Origin: Euglena gracilis
Taxonomy: Eukaryota; Euglenida; Euglenophyceae; Euglenales
Reading direction: 5' to 3'
DNA: 64,000 nt
Assembly (NCBI GenBank): GCA_039621445.1
Contig: CP154956.1
Location: 29,146,667 to 29,210,666, forward strand
Below the pieces are notes generated by a model. That model was not told where the DNA came from. It did no database searches and saw only the letters and a program-made list of their open reading frames with translations. Within the stretch, counting starts at the first letter, position 1. Every line of letters begins with the position of its first letter. The translations under genes were made by a program, and so were the position numbers. Positions 8,950-18,760 of this stretch are shown piece after piece.

Positions 8950-9996
8950 TGCCAAGAAGAGCTTCAACGAGCTTCCAAGAAAACAGTTGAAGCAGGGGAA
9001 GGTGTACACACAGCAGCAGGTGCAGAAGCTGATGAGGCGGCGGCAGCACGTCAGTCCGTGGCCATCGCAACCCCGCCACCCCCCACCGCATCAAAGATTT
9101 CAAACTCCCACATTCAAAATGATGGCCATGGACCATGGACAACTGTGGTCAGTAAGGCAGAGGGGGACTACCATCACAGGTCCAAAAGACTCCACCCATT
9201 TTTCTCAGATCCTCCCCTTCCAGGTGAAAAGCAAGGGCTATGGCAGCCTCTCAAGAAAAATCAGAAATCCAAAGGATTCAAATCAGAATCAAGGCTATGG
9301 CAGCCATCATTCAACAGGGCCTGGGGCACAGAATCATGGCTATTGCAGCCATCATCCAAGAGGGCAATGGGCCCAGGTGCAAGGCTATGGCAGCCTGTAT
9401 CCCAACCTGGAAGGATCCCACTGGGGAAAGGTATGTCCAACTTACCCCACAGCTCTTTCAAACATAAAACCCTCAGGAGCTGCCCATCCAAGCAAGCAGC
9501 CCCCCCTTCAAGGGAAGGCCAATGCAGGCCATTATATCCAAGAGGCCAATGGTGGTCAGGGGGAGTATCAGGATATCAAGGCCAACGGATGCCATTTCAA
9601 TCAAAATCAGGTGGCCATTGGAGGCCAATGCATTCAAGACCACATCAGCCCGTGGGGGGGAGGCCCAAGATTGGCTACACAAGGGCCCCCCAGAAGGTAA
9701 TCAGCCCACACCCCCCAGCCATATATGTACCTCCCCATTGCAGACACAGACCTTCCCCCATCTTTAAAATACAGGGGGAAAGCCTGTCTTTGAGCAGCTC
9801 CATGGCAGGGCCAGAGGTGACCCCAGTGATGGGGCAGCCAGAGAGGACCTCAGTGATGGGGCAGCCAAGGGGAAGAACCCCAGTGATGGGGCCTGTGGAA
9901 TCCCAGAAACATTACACCCAGGGGTTCCCCCCTACAGAGCCCTGCAGGCCAGCATTCCCCATTGGGTCAAGGCAGGAGCCGGCACAGAGGTATTAA
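8947..9996 (+). CDS. Copy B gag-like protein, main part
   Basis: Continuation of the copy B gag begun at 1963, in frame across the copy A insertion (GAC codon 10, then CQEELQRASKK). It contains NDGHGPWTTV (about 9118-9147), the gag signature shared with copies A and C. It then has lysine- and glycine-rich sequence with irregular repeats (RLWQP-type in this frame; GYGSL/GYGSH in the next frame, about 9235-9400) and three VMGQP/VMGP repeats near 9825-9890. The frame closes at 9996. No zinc knuckle or enzymatic motif is visible. By position and composition it is a nucleocapsid-like protein. The frame is also open upstream to 8674 through copy A's end, but that extension belongs to copy A. Confidence 0.65.
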   Translation, partial: DCQEELQRASKKTVEAGEGVHTAAGAEADEAAAARQSVAIATPPPPTASKISNSHIQNDGHGPWTTVVSKAEGDYHHRSKRLHPFFSDPPLPGEKQGLWQPLKKNQKSKGFKSESRLWQPSFNRAWGTESWLLQPSSKRAMGPGARLWQPVSQPGRIPLGKGMSNLPHSSFKHKTLRSCPSKQAAPPSREGQCRPLYPRGQWWSGGVSGYQGQRMPFQSKSGGHWRPMHSRPHQPVGGRPKIGYTRAPQKVISPHPPAIYVPPHCRHRPSPIFKIQGESLSLSSSMAGPEVTPVMGQPERTSVMGQPRGRTPVMGPVESQKHYTQGFPPTEPCRPAFPIGSRQEPAQRY

Positions 9997-10029
9997 ACCT
10001 AATAAGGGAAGGGGTCAGGGCAGATCTTC

Positions 10030-11020
10030 CCCTCCCCCTTCAGATGTCCTTAAAAGTTCCCTTCAAAACTCCCCAAGAAGTAATTACTGCCCAGAAAATT
10101 CTGAGAGAATACGGATGTGCAGGGCAACCAGGCAAATCACCCCAGAGGAGGCAAAACATTTTGTCCCTAATTTTATCATTTCCAAAAGGAAGGGGAAAAG
10201 ACAAAGGAAAGCCTAATTTCAGATTGTCGACAGTTAAATCTCCATTTCACCCCCAGAAGTTCAGATTGGAACACATGGGAAACATCTTCCCATACTTAAG
10301 AAAATGTTGGTTCTGTGGAAAAATAGATCTGAAAGATGCTTATTTCCATGGAAAAACATGTTTGTGTGCAGGTGGGGGGGAAACTTGACAATTTCAAGCT
10401 GCATGCTTTGGTATAAGCAGCCTGCCACAAAAATTTATGACTCTCATGAGAGTCTGGGAAAGGAAATGGAGAAAGGAAGGAAAGGTAGTTTTCATCTACC
10501 TGGACGACATTTTGCTGTTAGCCCCCAGCAAAAAGACAGCAGCACAACATTTGGCAAAAATGAAAAAAATCTTTTACTGGCAGGTTTCAGAATAAACCTC
10601 CCCAAATCATGTCTGGAACCAACTCAGGAAATAAAGCATTTGGGCCAGTGGATCAATTTGAAAAAAGGCCAGCTGGAAAATCCACAGAAAAAACTAAAAT
10701 CCTTAATAAAGGAATTAGGAAAGGTGCTGATAGCACAAAAGATGAGCTGCAGAAAACTCAGCTCTATTGTAGGGCAAGTAAGAAGCTATTTAGTTTCAAT
10801 GCCTTTTCTCATAATTCTGACAGATCAACTTTGCAAAATGGTGTATTTGCACACCAAATGGGGTTGGGACCACACCTTGACCATTCCCCAAGGGGTCAAA
10901 GATTAAATTGTGGAGTTAAAGGCATTTTTGCAGCCAGGTGTGGGCAGGGCATTTCAATCTCAGGCCTCTCAGGATCTCTTTTCAGACAGCAGCACCTGGC
11001 AATGAGGGGGGGGAGGGGGG
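10030..11020 (+). pseudogene. DIRS copy B reverse transcriptase, 5' part
   Basis: DIRS-type RT in shifting frames: LKVPFKTPQEVITAQKIL (about 10050-10105); FRLEHMGNIFPYL with KIDLKDAYFH (about 10260-10350); an intact catalytic box FIYLDDILLLAP (about 10492-10530); LGQWINLKKGQLENPQKKL (about 10640-10695); and the start of RNase H (SDSSTW, about 10983-11000). LTR element 1 interrupts it at 11021-11025, and RNase H resumes at 27774. Frame changes lie near 10345-10380 (G run) and 10490. Unlike copy A, the YLDD box is intact. Confidence 0.75.
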
Positions 11021-11025
11021 GCTGG
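11021..11025. repeat. Target-site duplication GCTGG, left of element 1
   Basis: GCTGG directly precedes the LTR and is repeated at 27769-27773. Five bp is the usual Ty3-type duplication length. Deleting the element rejoins the RNase H of DIRS copy B. Confidence 0.93.
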
Positions 11026-11334
11026 AGTGTACGTCTGATCCCCAATTCCCAATTCCCAAAAAGCCTTCGCTTTCGCCTTGGCGCACCTACTTGGGAACTA
11101 AAAATCAGAGTAACAGTAAAAACCCTTTTCCCACTTCCCAAGAAGCAAAGCACGGAGCAATGCAGGGAGGACGGACTGGAAATCCAAGTCCGGTCCAAGG
11201 AAAGGAAGGAAAAGGTATAAGAAGAATACCACCTGTGGAGAGAGAAGGGGGCACCCATTAGGAGATCCTAATAGGATCTGCTTCCATCCTAACTTCCTCA
11301 ACGGAAGGGGACAGAAGCATACGCCTGGTACACA
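11026..11334 (-). repeat. 3' LTR of element 1
   Basis: 309 bp. On the minus strand it runs TGTGTACCAGGCG...CAGACGTACACT. It matches 27460-27768 with two substitutions (C/T and G/A, near 11049 and 11075). It contains the near-palindrome AGATCCTAATAGGATCT at about 11263-11279. Confidence 0.95.
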
Positions 11335-11344
11335 TCCCCCTCCC
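11335..11344 (-). other. Polypurine tract of element 1
   Basis: Minus-strand GGGAGGGGGA abuts the 3' LTR. The same ten bases and ~30 upstream bases (ATCGGGCATAGCCCT) precede the 3' LTR of element 2. It would prime plus-strand DNA synthesis. Confidence 0.92.
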
Positions 11345-12155
11345 AGGGCTATGCCCGATTTCCCCTTTGGACCAGGCATTCTGGCCACAGGGATTTCGGA
11401 CACAGACCTGGTCTGTGGGAGGTGCACCCTGGCGCATCCACAGGGGCCCTTTCCGTCGCACAGGGGTCCACTCAAAAGGGGGGGGCGGAAAGGAGGGGAC
11501 CCAAAAGCCCAAAACGCGCAAAATGGTTTCACCTATTTTGCGGTGGCTTATGGGGTATAGTATATTATAGCCCATTGGGGAAAATGGGGCTGGCAGGTTT
11601 CCTTGCCAAGCAAACCCATCCACCCAGTTTGGGTGTGCCAAAGGCACTTGGGGTTGGGTCCATGGGCATTCCAGGAAAACCCATGGGGAGGGTGTGGAAG
11701 GAGGGGGCCTCTGACCAGTCAAACCTGGGCAGGGCGCATGGCCAGTCAAACCTGACCACGCAAAAGGAAAACCTACTCTACAAAACCAACTGCCGGCGAC
11801 AGCATTTGCCCCGGGGGGAAAGTAGAGAGGAGTGGGGGGTTGGCTTAGGCCAGAAAAGTTGTGCTGTCTGGCAGCCTTAAGGCCTCAAACGGCCGAAAAG
11901 AAAAGAAAGGGAAAGGAAAAGGGGCCGTCGGCCCTGTGCGCTGCGTGTTGCACGCCCGCGAGAGGGGAGAGGGGAGAGGGGTGTGCATGCATGCGCACGG
12001 AATCCTGCACATGGCAGCATCCCGGTGGGAACTTACTAGCGGCGAATACCGCAAAGGGTCTTCGAAGGGGCTGTTCGGGCGAATACCCAAACAGGGTGTC
12101 AGGCGAATACCTGACGAGGGTGCTGAAAGACGCCGCATTGGCGCTGACAGACACC
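11345..12155 (-). other. Conserved 3' UTR of element 1
   Basis: About 0.8 kb without a convincing gene between the accessory ORF and the PPT. Several blocks are shared with element 2's 46052-46875: the CTGTCGCCGGCAGTTGGTTT segment (about 11785-11805 here), a CACCCAAACTGGGTG hairpin (about 11620-11640), and the 30 bases before the PPT. Conservation in a rapidly diverging family suggests a cis-acting RNA role such as packaging, export or 3' processing (inference). Confidence 0.6.
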
Positions 12156-15100
12156 TCACCTGCCTTTATTGGCTGGACGTTCGCGGACCTCACGCCAGTA
12201 GTCGTGTTGGGGGTCCCCTAATGGGTCCTCAACCAACTCCAGTTGGCGTGGGGAACGCGGCGGAGCTGATTCACTCCGAATGGTGTTGAGCTCCGGATCG
12301 TTGACATCAAAGGAAGGGGTCTCCCAGTCCTTGATCCAATTATCCGGCAGCTTCTCCCTGGTACGTTCAGCATGATGCTGAAGATACCGTTGGAGTTGCT
12401 CCCAGAAAATTCTGGGCAGCATCACCGGCCAGATGATGTAATTCATCCGGGGGTGATTCGCAGGCACCTGCGGGGGCATCCCCGGGGTCTGCTTGAAGTT
12501 GATGTCATACATCCACCTCGCTGTCCGAACTCTTGCGGTATGGGGCCGTAATACAGCCGCCAACCAACCTCTGAAGTCCACCAAATCGTGTTCTTCAGGA
12601 GGCCACAGTGGCAAGGCGTATCCGCCATGCTGACGCTTGGAGAACAGGGGGTAAACCTGTGTCTCCCAGTCGCCATCAGTCCAGAGGTAAGGCATTCTTA
12701 CCTTGGCGTGTTCCTCGACGGCGAGGCGCATTGCCCCAGCGTCGATCTGGAACTCACGGGCCATTCCCGTGTGGCGGTAGCTTTCTACCTTTCGGAAGTC
12801 GGAGTGCTTCAGGCGGCCTTCCACCTGCTTGTACTCCTTCTTCCACTTCTCCAGTGTCTCCCAGTGCTGGGGGACAATGGTGGTGACTGCTCCATCAGCA
12901 GTCTGCACGAACTTGCCTCCTATACAGTTGATGCACAAGGCAGGGATATCCCTGTCGTGAGCATTCTCACTGTAGGAGTAGTTCAAGCTGTGCTTCCAGG
13001 CGTTCAGGCACTCGCCACATACGAGCGCCACACAGTTCGGCACATATGCCCTGTGATGGAACCACGAGGATTGCACCTGCCGCTTGCACACATGCACAAG
13101 CGGTTGGTTATGCCGCACATGGTGGCATACGGTGCACGTCCAGGCAAAGGACGTGCCGTGCTGGAAATCCAACACGCAGTCCTCGCCAAAGTACTGTGCC
13201 AGTACTCTGGGTGAGCGCCTGTTCCAGAATGTCCAGGTATGTTCCGGGACATAGTGGAAAGGTTCTCCGCGGACGAAGAGGGGCTGAATCCATCGATTCA
13301 GTGACCCTTTCTGGTGCCTAATAGCAGCCAGTTTCTTCGTCCTCTCTTCCACGGTGCCTAGTCTGGTCAGGATATCCTGGGTCCAGAGCTGGGCATCCGC
13401 AGACACAGGAGGTGAAGCAGGTTCATCCTGCTCCTCATCCGTCGATCCGGCGGAAGATTGGGCCTGTCGACCACGAGCCTTACCTTTCGGTTTGCTCTGG
13501 CCGTACCCGGACGATGCAACGGCCGAATAGTCGTGCATTGTCGTAGGGCCTTTCGGCTGTCCGCCAGTCTGACCTCCAGCGCCACCTTTCGGTGGTGGTT
13601 TCCCATCACCGCCTTTGGAAGGGGGCTTACAGGGTGCAGCACCCGATTTGCCTCCTTTCGGCTTCGCACTCCCGGAATCAGGAGACGACGCCTGCGGCTT
13701 ACTCCTGGTATCAGGAGCCGATGGTGCCGGAGTAGACGTTTGCCGTCTGGGCGAAGCGGGCATACTGACCGCTGGGTCGCGCATGACGCTCCGAGGGGTT
13801 GGCATTCGTTCCTGGGGTTGTTCAGCAGGCCGTCGCCGAACAGGTTCATCCTGTCCGACGAGGCGTGGCACTGTGGTCGTCACCGGAATCGGTGCTTCCA
13901 CAGGCGCTGGCGCTCCCAGAAACTCTGCCATTGTCCTCGGGGCGGCAGGGACCCTGCGCGGTGTCGGTGGTCGTGGGGGTATCTCCTCCACTTCCATTTC
14001 GACATCCGGTCTAGGAGGTTGATCCTCCACAACCGCTGGCGCAGGTGCTACAGGAGGTTGATCCTCCGCTGTAGCCGGTGCGACAGATGGCTCTGTCGGC
14101 TGGGGTTCATCCCCTGAAGGTGGTTGCACTGCTGCCGGAGATTGGGGGGTGGGGACACCGACATCTGGTGTCTCCACGACCTCAGCGGCGGAGCTTGATG
14201 CTACGCCTCCACCTCGTGGCGTTAGTGCAGCAGCCACGGCAGTAATGCCAGTGACCACGGCGCCGAGCACACGGCCTCCTAACGAGGTGCGTGCTGTGGG
14301 ACTGGCAGGTTCTTCGAGGATATCCTCGACGACCATACCAGTCACCTCGGCTGGAGGCTCAGCCGTCGGGACAGGCGTTGCAGCCACAGGTATATCCCCT
14401 GCGGGTGCTTCGTCTGGCCGAGGCTGTGCCGGAGCATGCAGAGCAGCGTAGAGGATATCCTCCACGTTCTCACCTTCCTCCTCAGGAAGTTCCTGGTCTC
14501 CACCTACCGGTGGACAGACGGGAGCCGTCGCGGGGGCCGGGGAAACCGATCTTTCCCCTGCCGCTCGCGGGGCAGAGACGAATGATACAGCCGTTCCTGT
14601 CGGAGACGGCGGCGCTGCCTCCAGAATGGTGACGGAGGGGCTGCGGTCGCGTTCCTCCCGCCGCGGAATCGCGGTGGTGGAAGCGACTGACGCCTCCCGT
14701 CTCCTTCGCGCCAGAGGTTCATCCTCTGGGGCGATGAAGGCGCGCAGATCCTCGGGCGAACGAGGATCGTCGGGGTGCCATCGGCATCCCTGGGCATCCG
14801 CCAGCCTGTAAAAGGCCAGCGTGCTGCTGCTGGCGCTGTTGGGCCAGGGTGGCGGCCATGATGGCTGCACCCAGGCGTTGGCAGGCCTGTTCGGGCCCAG
14901 GAAGCCGCGGTAACGCGTGTCTTCCCAGACCTCGAAAAACCCGTCCTCGAACTCCTGCACGCATGCCAGAATCGGCATACCCAGGTCGAGGATGGCCTTC
15001 GGGTGATTCATCAGCTGGAGGAATACCTCCCTGTCGAGGGTACCGCCAAACTGTCGCCTCAAATGTTCCTCCAGGTCTATCCCGGCCAGGTGCCAGTTGG

Positions 15101-17675
15101 GGCGCAGGTCGGCGATAACCCGACGACGACGAGGTCCCTCAACGGGGTCGCCGTAGTCTGGTGGCAAGCTTTCCATACCAGGCCTATCGTCCTGGGGGTC
15201 ACGGAGATGTATATACACCTCCATGACGTAGGTGGTCCAGGCTCGCCACCAGAACTGTTGCAGCATAAAAATACGCTGCTTATGGACGCGGCGACTTTTG
15301 CCCTGGACATCCGGGGCGTCGCGGCACACATGCATAAGCATGCGGCGTCCCATCTCCAGGCCCGGGTTATCCCGAGGCGGTGGAGGACTTCCGCGCACGC
15401 CGAATCCCCAGAAGTCGACAGGAAATTCCTGCCGGCAGTACTTACAACAGAGGTCATACCTCTGTGGGTAAGCCAGGGAAACGCGCTTAACGCGGAAGGT
15501 GGAGCCGTAATGGCTCACCAGCCACACCTGGAGGTTGTTGCACCACAACACCTCGATCAGGCGTTCGATGTCGGGGTTCAGTGGGTAGTATTTCCACTGC
15601 ACACCGAGGGGCCCGACTGTGTGAATACAGTCGAAGATTGCCTTCAGCCTTCGGGCCAACACATGCTGGTCCCGAAATCCTAACTGGTGCAGGTAACTGC
15701 GGCCAGTGGAGTCGCTGAAGAGACCCCAGTTCTGGCAGGGGTATCCCAGCCAAAACCAGAGTTCCCAGAAACCCGGCTGGGCATCCAGCAAGGGTCTGCC
15801 ACCTTCACCTTCGAAGGCGTACAGGTCAATTCCGTAATGGAATTGTCTGACTCTGTTTTCGGTGTGGTGTAATACCACCTCGATGACTGCCTCCGGAGGG
15901 GTGACGGGGCGGTTTCCTGCAACATGGTAATCATGCTGCATTCGCCAGCCTTCGTCCTCCAGCTCCTCCTTGAACCTGAGCATTTGCTCAAAGTCCGAGA
16001 GGACTTCTGCTGGTTCTTCCTCCTCCTCACGGGCTGTACCCTTACCCTTGCCCTCACCCTTACCTTTGCCGGCCACGCCTTTGCCTTCTCCCTTGCCTTT
16101 GCCCTCAGCCTTACCTTTGTCCTTCCCTGTCTGGCGAATACCAGAGGGTCGGGCGCTCGGTGCGGCAGGAGTCGGTTCGGTACCTTCCCATTCCATCTCT
16201 GGGGAGGGACCTTGCCGTTCCGCTGCACGTCGCGGTGACGGCGTGGCTGGGCGCTGGCTAGGAGCCTGGCGTGGGCTTGGTTTCGGCGTAGGGGGTCGCG
16301 GCTCCTTCCATACCGGAGGGATCGGCGGTGGCATTGCGGCAACAGGACGGCTCATCGCTGCCTGTGCCACTGCCGGTGGTTGCCCGACCAGGGTATCCTG
16401 GCTGGCTTCCACCTGCATTGCCGCACCGCCTTCCGCGTCCCGTGGGCTGGGTCGCCTGGGCTGTGGGGTAAGGTTCTCCGTAACCCTATCGCGCTTCAGG
16501 GTGGCAGGTAATCCTGCCGCTCCTGCCGGGGGCTCACCGGGTAATACCGGGGTTGCCACCCGCAGCTGCGGCTGGTACGGATGGTAGGGGGTGTATCCAC
16601 GACCCTGAAGGGCAGCCAGAGAGGCGTAATACCTCGTCCGGTGCTCTTCAGACGCGAATACTGGCTCCTGCAGGAAGTGCCGAGCAAGTTCATCCTGCTC
16701 GGTTCCCGGAGGTGCCATATGATAGTAGGGAGCCTCCTGCCGACGGGGGACATCCCCAGTCTGGACAGGGGCTGCACTGGGCGGTCGGGCTGCCTCACGG
16801 TGGGGAGGTTCATCCTCCACCACTATGGGCTCCTCCTGCCTCCGTGGCTCAACGCCAGGGGCAGGGGCGACCGATGATGCTTGTGGCATCCAGTGCATGA
16901 ACATGTGTTGGACGTATGCCTCAGAGGGCACGTCCGACTGTCCGGCTGGGAGCACGCGTGCGCCGCGCGGGTAATCCGCGTGCGTCGCGTACCGCGAGAC
17001 AAATTGCTCCGCTGGCGGCTCGCGCGGCGGCATTCGCTGCGGCGAGGGCGGGCGAGCAAAAATTCTCGTCATCCCAGGTGGGACATGCACAGCCTCACCT
17101 ACCGGTGGGGGCGTGTGCTCACGCATATGCACGGTGTGGGATCCCACCGGCGTCTGCGTTTGCAGCATGGGCGGCACATACACGCCCAGGTCCATCATGG
17201 TCTCGCCGGGTTCGAAGCCGGAATCGGCTGCGGACGAGAAATACCGTCTGCCCGTCATCAGGGCTTGACCGCAGGGACACCACTGAGCCACAGGGGTGTT
17301 GGCTACCACCAACAGCTGAGCACAGTATGCATCCCAAAGGGCTTGCATAAAGGGCTCCGTTGGGGGGTGTGCGCACATACGCATCGCCCGCTCCAACGTC
17401 TCCGTAGTGCGGAAGATCATCTCTCCCGCATACGGGGGCAGGCGCGATCTGCGCTGCACTGGTGGCTGAGGTGCCGGCTGCTGGACGGCAGATGGATCTG
17501 GTACCGCATATGCGGACCGGCTGCTGGTAGCCGCGGCGAATACCGGGGCTGAAACCCTCTCAGCATGTGGGGCACCCGGAATCGGGGCCTCAGCATACTG
17601 AGGGTACTGAGGGTATGGCGCGCCAGAAGGCTGCGGCCATGGTGGACCTGGTCCAGGTCCGCGCCCAGGCAGCAT
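12156..17675 (-). CDS. Accessory ORF of element 1, 1,839 codons, zinc-cluster protein
   Basis: A single open frame downstream of the chromodomain, same sense as gag-pol. ATG at 17675 gives MLPGRGPGPGPPW; the element 2 homologue starts MQDPGRGPGPPP. N-terminus: P/A/Q-rich disorder with a conserved island, AQWCPCGQALMTGRRYF (about 17230-17285). Middle: a lysine-glycine repeat tract (about 16015-16130) and a conserved folded-looking region (about 15830-14900) rich in W, F and Y, with CKYC and VDFWGFG (about 15395-15450) and MHVC (about 15320-15345). Then a long P/E/S-rich linker. C-terminus (about 13360-12240): CTVC, HVC, CVALVCGEC and CINC (about 13140 to 12918), a cross-brace-like CxxC/HxC/CxxC/CxxC pattern, then an aromatic-rich end. 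No signal peptide or membrane segment, so not a typical env. Function unknown; zinc-dependent nucleic-acid or protein binding is inferred. Confidence 0.85.
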   Translation of the reverse strand: MLPGRGPGPGPPWPQPSGAPYPQYPQYAEAPIPGAPHAERVSAPVFAAATSSRSAYAVPDPSAVQQPAPQPPVQRRSRLPPYAGEMIFRTTETLERAMRMCAHPPTEPFMQALWDAYCAQLLVVANTPVAQWCPCGQALMTGRRYFSSAADSGFEPGETMMDLGVYVPPMLQTQTPVGSHTVHMREHTPPPVGEAVHVPPGMTRIFARPPSPQRMPPREPPAEQFVSRYATHADYPRGARVLPAGQSDVPSEAYVQHMFMHWMPQASSVAPAPGVEPRRQEEPIVVEDEPPHREAARPPSAAPVQTGDVPRRQEAPYYHMAPPGTEQDELARHFLQEPVFASEEHRTRYYASLAALQGRGYTPYHPYQPQLRVATPVLPGEPPAGAAGLPATLKRDRVTENLTPQPRRPSPRDAEGGAAMQVEASQDTLVGQPPAVAQAAMSRPVAAMPPPIPPVWKEPRPPTPKPSPRQAPSQRPATPSPRRAAERQGPSPEMEWEGTEPTPAAPSARPSGIRQTGKDKGKAEGKGKGEGKGVAGKGKGEGKGKGTAREEEEEPAEVLSDFEQMLRFKEELEDEGWRMQHDYHVAGNRPVTPPEAVIEVVLHHTENRVRQFHYGIDLYAFEGEGGRPLLDAQPGFWELWFWLGYPCQNWGLFSDSTGRSYLHQLGFRDQHVLARRLKAIFDCIHTVGPLGVQWKYYPLNPDIERLIEVLWCNNLQVWLVSHYGSTFRVKRVSLAYPQRYDLCCKYCRQEFPVDFWGFGVRGSPPPPRDNPGLEMGRRMLMHVCRDAPDVQGKSRRVHKQRIFMLQQFWWRAWTTYVMEVYIHLRDPQDDRPGMESLPPDYGDPVEGPRRRRVIADLRPNWHLAGIDLEEHLRRQFGGTLDREVFLQLMNHPKAILDLGMPILACVQEFEDGFFEVWEDTRYRGFLGPNRPANAWVQPSWPPPWPNSASSSTLAFYRLADAQGCRWHPDDPRSPEDLRAFIAPEDEPLARRRREASVASTTAIPRREERDRSPSVTILEAAPPSPTGTAVSFVSAPRAAGERSVSPAPATAPVCPPVGGDQELPEEEGENVEDILYAALHAPAQPRPDEAPAGDIPVAATPVPTAEPPAEVTGMVVEDILEEPASPTARTSLGGRVLGAVVTGITAVAAALTPRGGGVASSSAAEVVETPDVGVPTPQSPAAVQPPSGDEPQPTEPSVAPATAEDQPPVAPAPAVVEDQPPRPDVEMEVEEIPPRPPTPRRVPAAPRTMAEFLGAPAPVEAPIPVTTTVPRLVGQDEPVRRRPAEQPQERMPTPRSVMRDPAVSMPASPRRQTSTPAPSAPDTRSKPQASSPDSGSAKPKGGKSGAAPCKPPSKGGDGKPPPKGGAGGQTGGQPKGPTTMHDYSAVASSGYGQSKPKGKARGRQAQSSAGSTDEEQDEPASPPVSADAQLWTQDILTRLGTVEERTKKLAAIRHQKGSLNRWIQPLFVRGEPFHYVPEHTWTFWNRRSPRVLAQYFGEDCVLDFQHGTSFAWTCTVCHHVRHNQPLVHVCKRQVQSSWFHHRAYVPNCVALVCGECLNAWKHSLNYSYSENAHDRDIPALCINCIGGKFVQTADGAVTTIVPQHWETLEKWKKEYKQVEGRLKHSDFRKVESYRHTGMAREFQIDAGAMRLAVEEHAKVRMPYLWTDGDWETQVYPLFSKRQHGGYALPLWPPEEHDLVDFRGWLAAVLRPHTARVRTARWMYDINFKQTPGMPPQVPANHPRMNYIIWPVMLPRIFWEQLQRYLQHHAERTREKLPDNWIKDWETPSFDVNDPELNTIRSESAPPRSPRQLELVEDPLGDPQHDYWREVRERPANKGR

Positions 17676-17699
17676 GATGCTACCCGAACGACGACGACA

Positions 17700-17876
17700 A
17701 CTAAGGATAACCTTGTTGTCAGTCGATTTGAGTGCGAGAGCACTGAAAAAACAAGGCTTCTATCTTAATCAAAACTCTGCGAGAAAGATAGAGAAATAAT
17801 GAAGTGCAGGGGGGGGTATAAACGCGAAACATTCACATAAAACACACGCATTCTCCAAAACGAAATCGTTTCAGAA
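17700..17876 (-). promoter_or_regulatory. Splice-acceptor-like region before the accessory ORF
   Basis: The minus strand has the pyrimidine-rich TTATTTCTCTATCTTTCTCG ending in CAG (acceptor AG at 17777-17778), and a second candidate, TTGTTTTTTCAG, about 30 bases on, both upstream of ATG 17675. Element 2 has an equivalent tract and AG at 40279-40280. This suggests that the accessory ORF is read from a spliced subgenomic RNA, as retroviral env is. The donor is not identified. Confidence 0.55.
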
Positions 17877-18239
17877 TCAGTTTATGTTTATGTCTATGTT
17901 ATTGCGCTTGTTCCACAGCTTCCAATCCTGTTGGACATATCCAACAAAACTGGATGCTGGCTCCCAAGTGTCCTCCTCTGGCCCATACCCTTTCCAGCGA
18001 ACTTTCCAGTAGTGCACACCCCTGTCGACCTTGTGGTCTATTATCTTATCGACCACAAAGTCGTCCGTTTCAGGTAATCTGGAACGGGGCTTGAAATATA
18101 GGCAGGGGATAGCTTTTCCGTCTGGGGGGCTTAGGTACGGTTTGAAGTCGTCCATATGGACGTCCTCAATCCCGTTGGGCAAGGCAACTTTATATCGCCC
18201 GCTACCACCTAACCTCTCCAAAGAGGATCTAGCTTGCAA
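17877..18239 (-). pseudogene. Integrase C-terminus with chromodomain (element 1)
   Basis: 120 codons: [20 protein letters not shown] (end of the GPY/F-type module) followed by a chromodomain from [12 protein letters not shown] through [11 protein letters not shown] and [11 protein letters not shown]. The aromatic cage positions and the TWEP motif are present. Chromodomains of this type guide integration by binding modified histone tails. The sequence is almost identical to 39880-40200 of element 2, where it continues the pol frame. Here the upstream link to the integrase core is destroyed, so the ATG at 18239 is unlikely to be a natural start. Confidence 0.85.
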
Positions 18240-18760
18240 GATTGAATGCGTGTGCGGTTATTCCGTACAGACACGCGGTCACCTGGAGGTGAGTAAGGGC
18301 GGGTGTTGTTGGAATGAAATTTCAGTGAGGGAGGAGCAGGGGGAAAGTGAATTGGAGGGAGGGGATTAGGATATCCCCTATAGTCGCAATTTTTTTGTGT
18401 TCAACAACTGGCAAGGTATGATGTAATTAGGATAACAAGAGGGGAAGTGCGAAGGCTCAGATGGTGAACGGCATATTAGACAACGGTCACGGGGTATTTG
18501 TAAATTTAAAAATGGAAAAAGATATGGAAATCATGCTCACCTAACCGCGACAAAGTTGTGAAGAAAACCCGGGAACGGATCTATACTCACGAGATTCCAC
18601 TTCTGCAAACCATTCCTGAGCATGGTCTCTCCAGATATATGCCGGATGCCGAAAAAAAATTTTGTACGGTGATGTGGTAATACCAACCCTGGCAAGGTTT
18701 GAGAAAATAAACACCATGAAGAACGATGATAAAATTCTTCAGGAAATGAAAGGCGAAGCA
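18240..18760 (-). pseudogene. Scrambled integrase middle (element 1)
   Basis: This should encode the catalytic-glutamate helix and connector seen at 39420-39880 in element 2. Only LPGLVLPH with neighbours is recognisable (about 18690-18660). A piece resembling the FTTLCGL coding segment recurs out of place at about 18548-18570. Positions 18240-18540 show no similarity to the element 2 counterpart. The DDE glutamate cannot be found. Confidence 0.6.

Noticed and set aside
12588-17552. Long plus-strand frames opposite the element 1 accessory ORF
   Set aside because: Shadows of the minus-strand coding sequence; the conserved islands and the homologue in element 2 are all on the element's sense strand.
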